64,000 nt of DNA, taken from positions 1,550,001 to 1,614,000 of the forward strand of contig CAWDZA010000015.1 in NCBI GenBank assembly GCA_963806635.1, read 5' to 3'. The position numbers and the translations under genes are program-made. The notes beneath the pieces were generated by a model. The model searched no databases. It saw only the letters and a program-made list of their open reading frames with translations, and was not told the DNA's origin. Below, one piece after another: positions 8,178-16,711 of the stretch (positions are counted from its first letter, which is position 1; every line of letters begins with the position of its first letter). The DNA comes from CAVVEQ01 sp963806635. GTDB taxonomy: Bacteria; Chloroflexota; Anaerolineae; Anaerolineales; Anaerolineaceae.

Positions 8178-8458
8178 CCCGCTCCGGCACCAATTGGTCC
8201 ATGCGCGCCTCCAGCCGTTCCAGCAGGTTGCGCAGGCGCATGCACTTCCTTATGCTCCTCCAGCAGCATGGCCAGCAGGAAGGTCTCCATCGGCAGCGCG
8301 TTGGCGGCGTAGGCGGCCGCGGCCAGGTGGCCGCGCGCGGCGGCGAAGAGCTCATCCAGCGCCATCTGGTCGCTGCGCCGCAGCGCCCGCCGGAAGCGCG
8401 AGAAGGATTCCTCCTCCTGGAGGAAGGCCATCGTGATCGAAGGCAGTGTGCGTCCCAT
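8170..8458 (-). CDS. Small phage-operon protein, one frame change
   Basis: It starts at an ATG preceded by GAAAGGAG. The first 70 residues (MGRTLPSITMAFLQEEESFSRFRRALRRSDQMALDELF...) are helical and charged. A single indel near 8240 moves to a frame ending LRNLLERLEARMDQLVPERDG, giving about 96 residues in total. The last 8 bases overlap the polymerase start. No family was recognised. Its position suggests a replication or assembly accessory. Confidence 0.6.
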
Positions 8459-8512
8459 AAGAAACTCCTTTCAATTGATAAGGTGGAGGTCCCCCTCCCC
8501 TCCATTGAACAG

Positions 8513-9262
8513 TTATCGCCAGGCCTGGATGCGCAGGTAGCCGCCCGCGGAGGCCCTGCGGGTGGAAAAGACCACCCCGTTGGTGGCGTTGTTGGCCGTG
8601 GTGATGTAGATGTTGACCGCGTCGTAGCCCACGCAGCTCATCACCGCGCTGGCCGAGTTGACCATGACCGGCACGATCTCGCCCGTCCCGGCGGCATTGG
8701 CCGAGTGCTCCACCACCACCAGGCGCGGGGACTGGTTCAGCCCGTGCGCCTTCGTGTAGGTGTTGTTGTAGGCGGCGGCGAACCAGCCGCTCGAGTAGTC
8801 GGCATCCCCCAGGGGGCTGGCGAAATAGTCCTTGATCGAGATGATGTTCGCGCCGTCGTAGCTCACCTCGCCGATCACGCGCTGGTCGGTGCCCTCCGAG
8901 CCGGAGGTGTTGACCGAGAGGGTGAAGGTGGTGCTGCCGGCGGTGCGGTTGGCGAAGACGTACCAGGTGGCCGCCCCGCCGCTGAAGAGCCCCGCGGGAA
9001 GATCGACGTTGGCGCCCGCCTGGCACATGAAGCCGTTGATCATCAGCGTGGCGGGGTCGGTGGTCACAAAGGGCACGCGCAGGCGGTTGGATGCCAGGTA
9101 TTGCAGCCGCACCCCGCGCGCGTAGCGGCGCAGCATCACCCCCGTGGTCACGCAGTCGGCCTCCGCCTGGCCCAGGCGCAGCGCGTCGGCGCGCAGGTTG
9201 TTATAGTGGGCCACCGCGGTGGGCTGCCCGGCGGAGACATCGGTGGAAAGCGGGTAGGTCAT
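8513..9262 (-). CDS. Predicted phage virion/tail structural protein
   Basis: A 249-residue intact protein. The N-terminal segment MTYPLSTDVSAGQPTAVAHYNNLRADALRLGQ followed by beta-rich Ser/Thr/Gly sequence (TAGSTTFTLSVNTSG, GAATWYVFANRT, HGLNQSPRLVVVEHSANAAG) is typical of phage tail-fibre, receptor-binding or base-plate proteins. The ATG overlaps the TGA of the upstream gene. The assignment is by composition and context, not by a named domain. Confidence 0.55.
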   Translation of the reverse strand: MTYPLSTDVSAGQPTAVAHYNNLRADALRLGQAEADCVTTGVMLRRYARGVRLQYLASNRLRVPFVTTDPATLMINGFMCQAGANVDLPAGLFSGGAATWYVFANRTAGSTTFTLSVNTSGSEGTDQRVIGEVSYDGANIISIKDYFASPLGDADYSSGWFAAAYNNTYTKAHGLNQSPRLVVVEHSANAAGTGEIVPVMVNSASAVMSCVGYDAVNIYITTANNATNGVVFSTRRASAGGYLRIQAWR

Positions 9263-9775
9263 GGCTTTTTACCTCCATTTACATAAAGTGTGGCTAGCGC
9301 CAAAAGCTCGTCGCCCAGGTGAGCGTGCCATCCCAGGTGGAAAGCGTCGAGCAGGGCGGGGTCGACCGGCGGCCAGTAGGTGCCGGCGTTGTTGAACTGG
9401 CAGCGCACCAGCGACTGCGTGGGCAGGTGGATCTCGTTGGCAGCGTGCCCCAGCGCGCCCAAATTGGCAAAGACGCCCACCGGCGTGCCCACCTCCAGCC
9501 CCGAGCGGCGCTCCAGGTAGCGCGAGAGCAGGGCGTAATCCGCGGCGCGGCTGCCGGAGCGCGGGGAGCCATCCGGGTTCACGAGGGCGATCGGCGAGCA
9601 GAATATCCACATACAGGGTCAGCTTCAGCGTGCCGTCGGAATAGACCTCGCGCCGCACCTGCGCTCCCCCGGCGCGGATGGAGCCCTCGCGGGCGGCGAT
9701 GAAGCCGCTGGGCACACCGCCGTTGATCTCGGCGTGGGCGATGGTCACGTGGCAGTCCTCTCCGAGCGTAGCCAT
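9259..9775 (-). CDS. Phage-operon protein of unknown function, one frame change
   Basis: It begins MATLGEDCHVTIAHAEINGG two bases after the previous stop. The first 60 residues end at about 9605 (TLKLTLYVDILL) and the rest continues in another frame (PIALVNPDGSPRSGSRAADYALLSRYLERR ... WHAHLGDELLALATLYVNGGKKP), about 172 residues in total. The span is one base over a whole number of codons. No family was recognised. A virion component is possible, given its place between likely structural genes. Confidence 0.5.
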
Positions 9776-9777
9776 GG

Positions 9778-10418
9778 CTAATCCCATTCGTCCAGGTTGA
9801 AGCCCGCCGGAAAGCCCTGCACGGGCTGTACGCTCCTCAGGCTGAAAAGCTCCAGGTTGAAGCGCTCCAGGTATTTCTCCGCCAGCTCGCGCAGGCGCTC
9901 GGGTTCGGCCGGCGGGGCGCCGATGCTGCCTGCCAGGCGGTGGATACGCTGCAGCGCGGCGAAGACCGCCGCCCCCAGCGCGAGCACGCCCTCGTGCGCC
10001 TCGGGCACGCTTGCTGTTTCCGCGCCATCCAGCCCGGCGAGGGTGTGGCGGGCGGCGTAGGTCAGCCGCGCCTGCTCCCCCGCATGGAGATTCAAACCAT
10101 CTCCAAAGCGCAGCACCGCGGTGCCGTCGATATAGGCCAGAGTGCAGCTCGGGCGGGCGGGGTGCTCCCCGCTGGAAGAGGGGTGAGGGTAATTCACCTC
10201 GAGCAGGTAAAGCGGCGGGCATTCCAGCTCCTCCAGGGGCTGCTCCGCGCCCGCGCTGGCAAAGGTGATCACCTCCGTGCGCACCTGGGGGCAGGTGCGG
10301 GTGTAGGTTGCCAGCGCCTGCCGGAAGGCCTCCTGCAGGGTGGCGTCGTCGTAGCGCGCACCGTCGGGGTCGCCCAGCAGCTGCAGCGCGCGGGTTTAAG
10401 GGTTGAATAATCGGTCAT
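9778..10418 (-). CDS. Phage-operon protein, probable structural component, one frame change
   Basis: The ATG at 10418 gives MTDYSTLK. After an indel near 10395-10400 the frame continues RALQLLGDPDGARYDDATLQEAFRQAL and then about 168 more residues with a beta-rich middle (LYLLEVNYPHPSSSGEHPARPSCTLAYIDGTAVLRFGDGLNLHAGEQARLTYAARHTLAGLDGA) and a helical end. The IxDGTAVLRFGDGLNLHAGEQARLTYA pattern suggests a head-tail connector or base-plate-like protein, but this is weak. The upstream gap holds host-type repeats. Confidence 0.5.
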
Positions 10419-10433
10419 GGTTACCTTTCTCTA

Positions 10434-10481
10434 TCATTGCGAGGAGCGCCTGGCGAAGATCGGCTGCGACGTGGCAATCTG
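10434..10481. repeat. REP-like repeat, copy 1 (TCATTGCGAGGAGC...GTGGCAATCTG)
   Basis: A palindromic intergenic element that begins TCATTGCGAGGAGC and ends GACGTGGCAATCTG. Other copies are at 10823-10868, 16782-16823, 16990-17024 (reversed) and 39594-39639. This copy sits inside the phage-like operon, overlapping the upstream region of the 10418 gene. Confidence 0.8.
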
Positions 10482-10542
10482 AGGCACACGGCACCGCTCG
10501 CGGTCTTCGACCACTCCTTTCGGGAGTGCACAGCATCGTCGA

Positions 10543-10584
10543 CCCTCCCCAAATCAGTTTGTATTTGGGGAGGGTAGGGTGGGG
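10543..10584. repeat. CCCTCCCCAAAT hairpin repeat, copy 1
   Basis: CCCTCCCCAAAT and ATTTGGGGAGGG form a hairpin, followed by GGGTGGGG. A second copy with the same stem is at 17090-17131. Both lie next to REP-like elements, so they may form one composite repeat. Confidence 0.75.
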
Positions 10585-10585
10585 C

Positions 10586-10798
10586 TTACGCTGCATTTCC
10601 CTTCCCCGGTCGCCGCGGCAAGTCGGCGGATTGCAGCTGCGCCTCGGCCACCTTCACCTTCTCGGGGCCGAAGATCAGCTTCATGCCGTTGGGGGCAATG
10701 ACGATCATGCTCCCGTTCGCCAGCCTCCGGTACGATAACGCCATCCCGTTGATCAGGTGATTGGCGATGCGCCCATCCAGCGCCTGGTATTCGGTCAT
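10586..10798 (-). CDS. Small phage-operon protein (70 aa)
   Basis: It starts with ATG behind AAGGAGAAAA. The sequence (MTEYQALDGRIANHLINGMALSYRRLANGSMIVIAPNGMKLIFGPEKVKVAEAQLQ) is beta-like and intact. No family was recognised. It lies between the holin-like gene and the structural genes, separated on both sides by host-type repeats. Confidence 0.55.
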   Translation of the reverse strand: MTEYQALDGRIANHLINGMALSYRRLANGSMIVIAPNGMKLIFGPEKVKVAEAQLQSADLPRRPGKGNAA

Positions 10799-10822
10799 TT
10801 TTTCTCCTTGTAAATCATCCTG

Positions 10823-10868
10823 TCATTGCGAGGAGCACCGGCGACGACCGGTGCGACGTGGCAATCTG
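10823..10868. repeat. REP-like repeat, copy 2
   Basis: TCATTGCGAGGAGCACC...GACGTGGCAATCTG with a CCGG-centred palindrome. It is nearly identical to copies at 10434 and 39594 and lies between two genes of the phage-like operon. Confidence 0.8.
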
Positions 10869-10892
10869 GTTTTTTTCCTCTTTTTTGATTCC

Positions 10893-10959
10893 GGCGGGTT
10901 TCGCGAACCCGCCCTACAACACCATCCTGTTGTAGGGGCGCACGGCCGTGCGCCCCTAC
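10893..10959. repeat. Two hairpin repeats (GGCGGGTT and GTAGGGGCGCACGG types)
   Basis: GGCGGGTTTCGCGAACCCGCC at 10893-10913 is followed by a 28-base palindrome GTAGGGGCGCACGG/CCGTGCGCCCCTAC at 10932-10959. The second type recurs at 39656-39683, again beside a REP-like copy. Confidence 0.75.
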
Positions 10960-10968
10960 GGTTGTCAT

Positions 10969-11172
10969 TTACGGCTTCTGCACCTTCCGGTTGATATCCT
11001 CCACGGCCACGCCGGTGGAATAGACCGCCAACGCGGCGATCACCGCCTGCAGCGCCTGCCAGGCATCCACCCTGCCGCCGAAATACATGCTCCCCACCGC
11101 CACCAGGGCAGCCAGGAGCACCCAGAACTTGCGCGAGCGCAGGATCTTTGCAACTTGCTCCAGAACAGACAT
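10969..11172 (-). CDS. Holin-like small membrane protein
   Basis: The ATG at 11172 has GGAGG 7 bases upstream and gives 67 residues. Two hydrophobic helices are visible (KFWVLLAALVAVGSMYF and ALQAVIAALAVYSTGVAVEDI) separated by GGRVDAW, with a basic tail. Size, topology and position after the major capsid gene suggest a holin or phage membrane protein, but no specific family was recognised. An upstream in-frame start would add 24 residues without a ribosome site and is less likely. Confidence 0.55.
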   Translation of the reverse strand: MSVLEQVAKILRSRKFWVLLAALVAVGSMYFGGRVDAWQALQAVIAALAVYSTGVAVEDINRKVQKP

Positions 11173-11259
11173 GTTCACCTCCATACAGAATTGTGTGTTC
11201 CGGGCTGACGGGTGATGGAACCGAGCGGTCCGCGCACGCGTCAACCCACAACCTTCCCG

Positions 11260-12656
11260 CTAGGCCACGTTCGCCTTGTAGAGCGGGCGGTAATCGGCCG
11301 CGAAGACGCTCACCCAGTGGCGCACCTTCATGCGCAGCTCGTCATTGGTGAAGAGCGCGCCGTTCAATTCACCATCGGCAATGAAGATCTCAGGCAGCAG
11401 CCCGAAGCGCTCGCCCAGGATGATCCCCGGCGCCAGGCGCGGGTCGGCCACCGCCGCCCAGTCGTTGGCATCGCTGAACTCGGGGCAGGTGATCACATCC
11501 CCCATCTCGCCGCGCTGCAGGTTCTCCGAGAAGATGGTCGCCTCGCGCTCGAAGCTGGGGTAGAGGATGCGCATGGCGGTCAGGCGCAGGTCGCGCGGCA
11601 CCACCAGGTATTTCGCGTCCAGCGCCAGTTTCGGCGCAGTGCCGCCCGAGCCCACCAGCATCGGCTGGGAGTAGATCGCCTTGCCGGCTGCCTCCCAGGT
11701 TGCCGAGCTCAGGGCGGTGGTGCCCAAATTGCCGTGATGGGCGCTCTCGAAGACGTGGTAGGTATCCGCCATGGCCGGGCCTGTGCCGCTGGAGCCGGTG
11801 AAGACCGCCCCCACCAGCGCGGAGATGCGCCTGAGCGCGGCGCTGGCCAGCTTCTTGGGATACTGGCGCAGCTTGTGGGTCTCGTCGCGTTCAAACATCT
11901 CGAGCGTCAGCCCCACGTAGCCGCCGTATTTGCCCCAGGCGCCCACCTCAGCCGAATCGCTGATCGCAAGCGAAGTGTAGGCGGCACCCTCCGAAACCGC
12001 GGGCAGCACGGTGATCTCGCCCACCAGCACGCCAGTGATATCCTGCAGGCTGTTGAAGTGCTCCACGCTCACCAACGCCTCCCACCAGCGGTAGCCGGCG
12101 CGCCCCAGCTCCTGCCACTGCGCCAGGATCAGCTTGTTGAGCGCGTTCTTCAGCACTCCCGGCAGGTCGCTGGTAACGGCAAAGCGGGCGCGCTCGGCGT
12201 GGTAGCCGCCGGCAAAATCGGTATCGCCGGTGGTGAGGGTGTAGAACTCGCGGATGCCGGAAAGGCGCGCGGTCTTCAATCCCTCCAGCCCCTCCGGGCG
12301 CGGGGCACCCAGCAGGTCGTGCAGGGCGGCGCTGAGCTGATCCTTCGCGTCGTACATGCTCAGCGGCGCCGCCGCCCCGCGGATCGCCCCCGGCGCGGTC
12401 AGCTCGCCTGCCAGGGCGCGGGCATCCTCAATGGCTGCCTGTAGCTCGCGCGGCTCAAAGGCTCCCCCGTAAAGCGGGCGCGGATGCGTTCGGCGAGCGG
12501 GGCGGGCAACCGTGCAGAGCCCAGCGAGGCATCCAGCAAACAGGCGCACATCTGCGCCCTTGCCTCGCGCGCCTTCTGCAGCTCGGCGGCTGCCCCCTGC
12601 TCCGCCTCCCCCGGCGCGGCGGGGGTTGAAACAGTTTCCAAAACAGCATCAGACAT
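11260..12656 (-). CDS. Major capsid protein, one frame change near its start
   Basis: The start chosen is the ATG at 12656 (MSDAVLETVS), which has a perfect AAGGAGG five bases upstream. After about 60 residues an indel near 12470 moves to the frame GGAFEPRELQAAIEDARAL... that runs intact for about 400 residues to the stop at 11260. The later part (HAERARFAVTSDLPGVLKNALNKLILAQW, SVEHFNSLQDITGVLVGEITVLPAVSEGAAYTSLAISD, FLANNELR-like LFTNDELRMKVRHWVSVFAADYRPLYKANVA) resembles Mu-like gpT/HK97-type major head proteins. The first 60-100 residues look like a scaffold or delta region. It is in frame with the protease gene in front. Confidence 0.75.
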
Positions 12657-13160
12657 CAAAACCTCCTTGTTGGCATTGAGCGCGCGCAGGAAGGATCCCC
12701 CGCGCGCCGGGTTGAAGACCGCGTCCAGCGAGAGCACGCGCAGGATGCGCTCCACGCGTTTCTCCTTCGCGGTGAAGACCAGATCAGCCGAAAAACCCAC
12801 CCGCGGGCGCGGCGCGGGCTCCTCCAGCCACTGCCGCCCCAGTTCCTGCAGCAGCGCGGCGCTGGGTCCGCTGGGGCGCAGGCGCACCACCACCCCCTTT
12901 CTCTCCTCGTCGTAGCGCGGTTCGCGGCAGATGCCCGCCAGGTCGCGCAGCGAGTGCCCAAGCCTGGGCTCGGGGGTGTGATCCACAAAGGTCTCCACCC
13001 CCTCCCAGAGCGGCAGCGAGCCGCGCAGGCTCTCCGGGCTGAACTGCCAGCCGTTGCCCTCGCCGGCGCTGATGGCCAGCACCTCGAACTCGCCCGAGGC
13101 GTTCACATTGGCGCTCATGGCCAGCCGGGCGCGTTCCTCTTTCACTGCAATTTGTTCCAA
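12657..13160 (-). CDS. Prohead protease module, in frame with the capsid gene
   Basis: The TTG start at 13160 (AGGAGGAGC upstream) overlaps the portal gene by 19 bases. The sequence has VDHTPEPRLGHSLRDLAGICREPRYDEERKGVVVRLRP, then PRVGFSADLVFTAKEKRVERILRVLSLDAVFNPARGGSFLRAL. This is the layout of phage prohead maturation proteases, with His and Ser candidates in VDHT and GFSAD. There is no stop before the capsid ATG at 12656. The frame runs straight on, so protease, scaffold and capsid form one open frame with an internal ribosome site and start. Only the capsid indel breaks it. Confidence 0.7.
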
Positions 13161-14569
13161 AGCTCCTCCTTTCCTGTCGATACTTCCCCGCTTTCGGGGT
13201 TCACCCGCAGCCCCTGCGGCCTCTTCTGCCAGGGTTCTGATTTCGCTTTCGCGCCCTCTTCGCCCTCCCCCCGCCCCCGCGCAAGGAGGCTGGGAATATC
13301 CGCCGTCTCGCCGCAGAAGCGGTAGGCCAGCCGCAGCAGCTCCTCGGCGTCGATCAGCCCGCGCTCGTAGAGCTGGGCGAAGGCACTGATCACGGTGGAA
13401 GAAGCCAGCGCCAGCGCGGCGTTATCACGCGCGCTCAGGTCCGCGCCGCGCACTTCCACCTGCGCATCTGCCCGCAGCCCCACATCCAGCCGCGCGCGGC
13501 GGCGCAACGCGATGCGCGCCAGGTCGCCCAGCATCCAGAGGAAGAACTGCTGTCGCTGCTCAAAGCGCCGGAAGGTGGGTCCCCCCGCGGCTTCCGCCGT
13601 GGTGCGGGTTGCGGATTCCGGCTCCGCCAGAAAGTGCAGCGGCAGCCCCGCCCCGGCGGCGATCATCTTCTTCAGCGCCAGCCCGTCAGTGGCGGCGTCG
13701 CCCGATTCCAGCTCGGGGTTCAGCACCTCCCAGGTCTCGGTTTCATCGGTGACGAGGATCGAGCCGGGGTTGGGGGGAGCTGCGTTCAGGCTGTTCTGGC
13801 GCGCCAGCCGCTCGGCATCGCCCGCGTAGCGCGCCTTGACCACGTAGAGGAAGGCGGTGCGGAAGTGGTTCAGCCGCGCCCGATCCTCCAGCCAGGCGGC
13901 ATAGCGGCTGAGCCAGCGCAGGAGCGGCGCCAGGTCGCTTTCGCCGCGCAGCGCGCCCACGGGACGGTTGATGGCGTAGTGCGCCATCACAACTCCGAAG
14001 CGCCCGTCCTCCCCCGGTTCATCCTCCAGCGCCTGCGCCGCCTGCCAGCGCACTTCCTCCCCCATCCCGGCCTTCTGCAGGAAAGCCGTCTCCTGCTGCA
14101 CATCGTTCGGGGCATGCTCAATGCCGGCGATCTCGCCCGCGGGCACGGCGCGCAGGTAGCTCATCCCGCTTGCGTCGGTGGAAATGAGGAAGAAAAGCTC
14201 CCCCGAGCGGGTCAGTTCATCGCACCACTCCACCGCACGCACCTGCATCTGGTTGAGGGGGTGGCTCCACCACGCCTGCAAAAAGGCGTGCGCCCGGGTC
14301 TCGCGGCTGGAAAGGCTGATCCCCCCGCCCACCACATACTGCGAGGTGAGCTCCACGATGCGCCGCGCCAGCGGATTTGTGCGCCAGGCTTGCAGGGCCT
14401 GCTGCTGCAGCGTCTCGCGGTCGTAATCGTAGCGGTCGCGCTCGGGGGCGTTCAACTGGCGCGCGCCCAGCGCGAAGGTTGCGTCGGTTTCAGAAGCCAG
14501 CGCCGCGCGCACCTGCTGGCGGATCGCGTCTCTGAAAAACAGGTTTGCCAGGTTGTTGCGGATGTTCAT
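13142..14569 (-). CDS. Phage portal protein
   Basis: An intact 475-residue protein. Features include LQAWRTNPLARRIVELTSQYVVGGGISL near the N-terminus, WCDELTRSGELFFLI, NHFRTAFLYVVKARYAGDAERLAR and KKMIAAGAGLPLHFLAEPESATRTTAEA. These are characteristic of SPP1/gp6-type portals: a DNA-packaging ring at a capsid vertex that docks the terminase. The C-terminus is acidic and low-complexity. It follows the large terminase gene by 22 bases, and its end overlaps the protease start. It is the best preserved gene of the phage-like operon. Confidence 0.85.
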   Translation of the reverse strand: MNIRNNLANLFFRDAIRQQVRAALASETDATFALGARQLNAPERDRYDYDRETLQQQALQAWRTNPLARRIVELTSQYVVGGGISLSSRETRAHAFLQAWWSHPLNQMQVRAVEWCDELTRSGELFFLISTDASGMSYLRAVPAGEIAGIEHAPNDVQQETAFLQKAGMGEEVRWQAAQALEDEPGEDGRFGVVMAHYAINRPVGALRGESDLAPLLRWLSRYAAWLEDRARLNHFRTAFLYVVKARYAGDAERLARQNSLNAAPPNPGSILVTDETETWEVLNPELESGDAATDGLALKKMIAAGAGLPLHFLAEPESATRTTAEAAGGPTFRRFEQRQQFFLWMLGDLARIALRRRARLDVGLRADAQVEVRGADLSARDNAALALASSTVISAFAQLYERGLIDAEELLRLAYRFCGETADIPSLLARGRGEGEEGAKAKSEPWQKRPQGLRVNPESGEVSTGKEELWNKLQ

Positions 14570-14591
14570 GCGTCCTCTCCCGTGTGCGGTA

Positions 14592-16148
14592 TCAAAATCC
14601 TTTGTCCATGTCCTCCAGCGGGTCGCGCCCGCGGATGATGGCGGTCGGCTGCCCGGGCGGCCAGTCCTGGTCCTCCAGCACGGCCGAAAGCGCCGCCGAG
14701 ATCACCAGGTCGTCATGCACCAGCTCGCCGCTCTCGGCATCTCGGGCGCCATCCGGCACGCCCCAGCTCATGCGCTTCTCCACCCCGGGCTGGATCTCGT
14801 ACTGGCAGAAGGAAAGCTGGCGGAAGAAGAGCTCACTTTCAGCGGAATGCCCGCCCTCCTTCCAGCGCCCGGTATCCACAATGCCCAGAAAATCCCAGCC
14901 CAGGCGGGATTTGCTCCCTGCGTTGAAGGTGAAGGGGATCACCTGCCCCGGGAAAGCCTTTTCCAAAAAGGACGCCAGCCCCGCGCCCACCCCGGTGGCA
15001 TCCACCACCAGCTTACGCGGGCGCCATTTGCCCGCCAGGGCTTTGATCTCGGCGAAGAGCCGCGTGTGCCGCACCCCCACCCACGTGCGGCGCAAGCGCG
15101 GGCGGTAGGTGGGGCGGCAGATCAGCTCATCCGCCAGGGTGGAAAGATCCACCTCCACGATGGTCAGCGCGGTGGCATCCCGGCGCGGGTTCGCAAGCTC
15201 GCTCTGCAGGGGGGTGGAGTCGCCGCTCGCGGCTTCATCCTGCCCGGCCACATCCAGCAGAAAGGCGTAGATCCTGCCCGCCGCGGGCACGGGCACTGTT
15301 TCCCCCGCCCCCGCGCCATCCTTCATCAGCGCCACCCGCCAGGCGGGGAACATGCCGCTCTCGGCGGTGATCTCCTCGCTGAAATACTGGGTGCAGACCA
15401 TCGGGTGGCTGCGCCCCAGCCGGGAAACCTGCTCGGCGACGAACTTGCCGTATTCCGGCACCTCGCGCGCCACGTCGTCGCCATTCAGGCGGAAGACGCG
15501 CCGGATGCCATCCCGCTTTTCCGCCCGCTTCGCGGCGCGCAGCTCGCGCCCCAGCAGGGTCTGCGCCGGTCCAGGCGGTGCCCCAGAAGACGCGCGTGGC
15601 GTTGGTGGATGGCCGCCATGGGCGCCATCTCCTTGTCGAACTTGCCGGGCAGCACGTCCTGGGCTTCATCCACCTCCAGCAGGGTGGAGGCGGTGGCGCC
15701 CACGATGTTGCTTTCGGGCGCGGCGGAGAGGAAATAGATCCGCGCCGAGCCCACCCGGTAGATGTAGCCGGCTTCCTTCTGCCAGAGCGTCTGCGTCAGC
15801 GGGTTGCGCTTGAGGATGCGCTCCAGGCGGCGCATGGCGTTCAGCGATTGCGGCTTCCAGGTGGGCGAGACCTTGACGATCTCGGCATCCGTGCCCGAAA
15901 AGAGGCACAGCAGGTAGCTTTCCAACTGCGCCTGCAGCTCGTTCTTGCCGCTCTGGCGCGGGAACATCACCACCAGCGAGATCCCCTGCCGCCCCAGCAC
16001 CGATTCGATCACCGCCAGCGCCACCTCCTTCTGGTAGTCGCGCAGCGTCACTTTGGAGCCGAAACGGGAGAAATCCAGCACGGTTTCCAGAACCAGACGG
16101 GCATCCTGAACCAGCGTCTCTTTGGATGCGGCGAACTCGTTCGCTCAA
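14592..16148 (-). CDS. Phage terminase large subunit, frame broken
   Basis: The TTG at 16148 has AAGGAGAGC upstream, and the full span is exactly 519 codons, so the indels balance. The N-terminal ATPase has LRDYQKEVALAVIE, Walker A MFPRQSGKNE and Walker B LLEVDEAQDV. The C-terminal RNase H-like nuclease has YAFLLDVAGQDE, LVVDATGVGAG and VHDDLVISAALSAVL with the expected acidic residues. Frame changes lie just after the start (about 16130-16145), near 15610 and near 15565. The enzyme packages DNA into proheads, cutting concatemers. All catalytic residues are retained despite the breaks. Confidence 0.85.
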
Positions 16149-16348
16149 GGGCTCTCCTTTCGTGGGTCTTTTTCTGCGGGGGCTGCCAGCCCGGCAGCCG
16201 GACGGTGCGGAGGGGCCATCCTGCCCGAAGGGTGTGGCGGCGCTTGAAGGTGGCTCCTGCTGGAGCCGCGCGCCGCCGGCGTGGTTATTCCCGCCTTCGG
16301 AGATGCCCTCCGGCATGGAGCATCCGGCTGCCGGGCTGAATGCGGGGG

Positions 16349-16641
16349 TTATTTCAACCCCCGCTCGCAGCGGATCTGCTCCGCCGCCTGGTGGATGGCC
16401 GCCGCCACATCCAGGTCCTGCCGCAGCGCCATCTGGGTTTTGATGAGCGTGGCAAGCTGGGTGTAGACCCGCCCGAGGGTATCGGCCAGGGCGATGAACT
16501 GCGGGTCGAGGTTCTCCCCATCCCGCGCCATGCCCTGCAGCTTCTCGATCAGCCCGCGCAGGTCGTTGATCTCGCGATCCAGCCCCAGCGCGGCGGACGG
16601 GGAAGCGATGGACTTCGCAGAGCGGCATCCGTTTTGCTCAT
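16349..16641 (-). CDS. First gene of the phage-like operon, possible small terminase-like protein
   Basis: The ATG at 16641 has AAAGGAG upstream and gives MSKTDAAL. An indel near 16600-16620 moves to the frame SAALGLDREINDLRGLIEKLQGMARDGENLDPQFIALADTLGRVYTQLATLIKTQMALRQDLDVAAAIHQAAEQIRCERGLK. The result is a helical protein of about 97 residues. Its place directly before the large terminase and its helical nature fit a small terminase or regulator, but no DNA-binding motif is certain. About 200 bases between its stop and the terminase start hold no convincing gene. Confidence 0.55.
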
Positions 16642-16655
16642 CTCGTTCTCCTTTT

Positions 16656-16673
16656 ATAGAATATTTGTTCTAT
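16656..16673. promoter_or_regulatory. LexA/SOS-like operator in front of the phage-like operon
   Basis: Perfect palindrome ATAGAA-TATTTG-TTCTAT. Its 14-base core AGAATATTTGTTCT differs from the box in the lexA promoter (AGAACGTTTGTTCT, 63472-63485) at only two positions. It lies 9-17 bases downstream of the predicted -10 on the minus strand, over the start site, 15 bases before the ATG at 16641. A second TAGAACA half-site lies at about 16678-16684. LexA repression of this operon is inferred. Confidence 0.65.
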
Positions 16674-16682
16674 TTCTGTTCT

Positions 16683-16711
16683 ATTATGCCACTCCCCCCG
16701 TCGAAAATCAA
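16683..16711 (-). promoter_or_regulatory. Predicted promoter of the phage-like operon
   Basis: On the minus strand, TTGATT (16711-16706) and CATAAT (16688-16683) are separated by 17 bases. The LexA-like palindrome sits immediately downstream, a layout suited to repression of initiation. Confidence 0.6.

Noticed and set aside
11212..12444. A 410-codon open frame on the plus strand opposite the capsid gene
   Set aside because: High GC content leaves long open frames on the opposite strand; the composition (Ala, Arg, Gln, His rich) and lack of any motif mark it as a shadow of the capsid gene.
14553..15737. A 394-codon plus-strand open frame opposite the terminase
   Set aside because: Same GC-driven shadow; it covers the terminase nuclease and ATPase motifs on the other strand.
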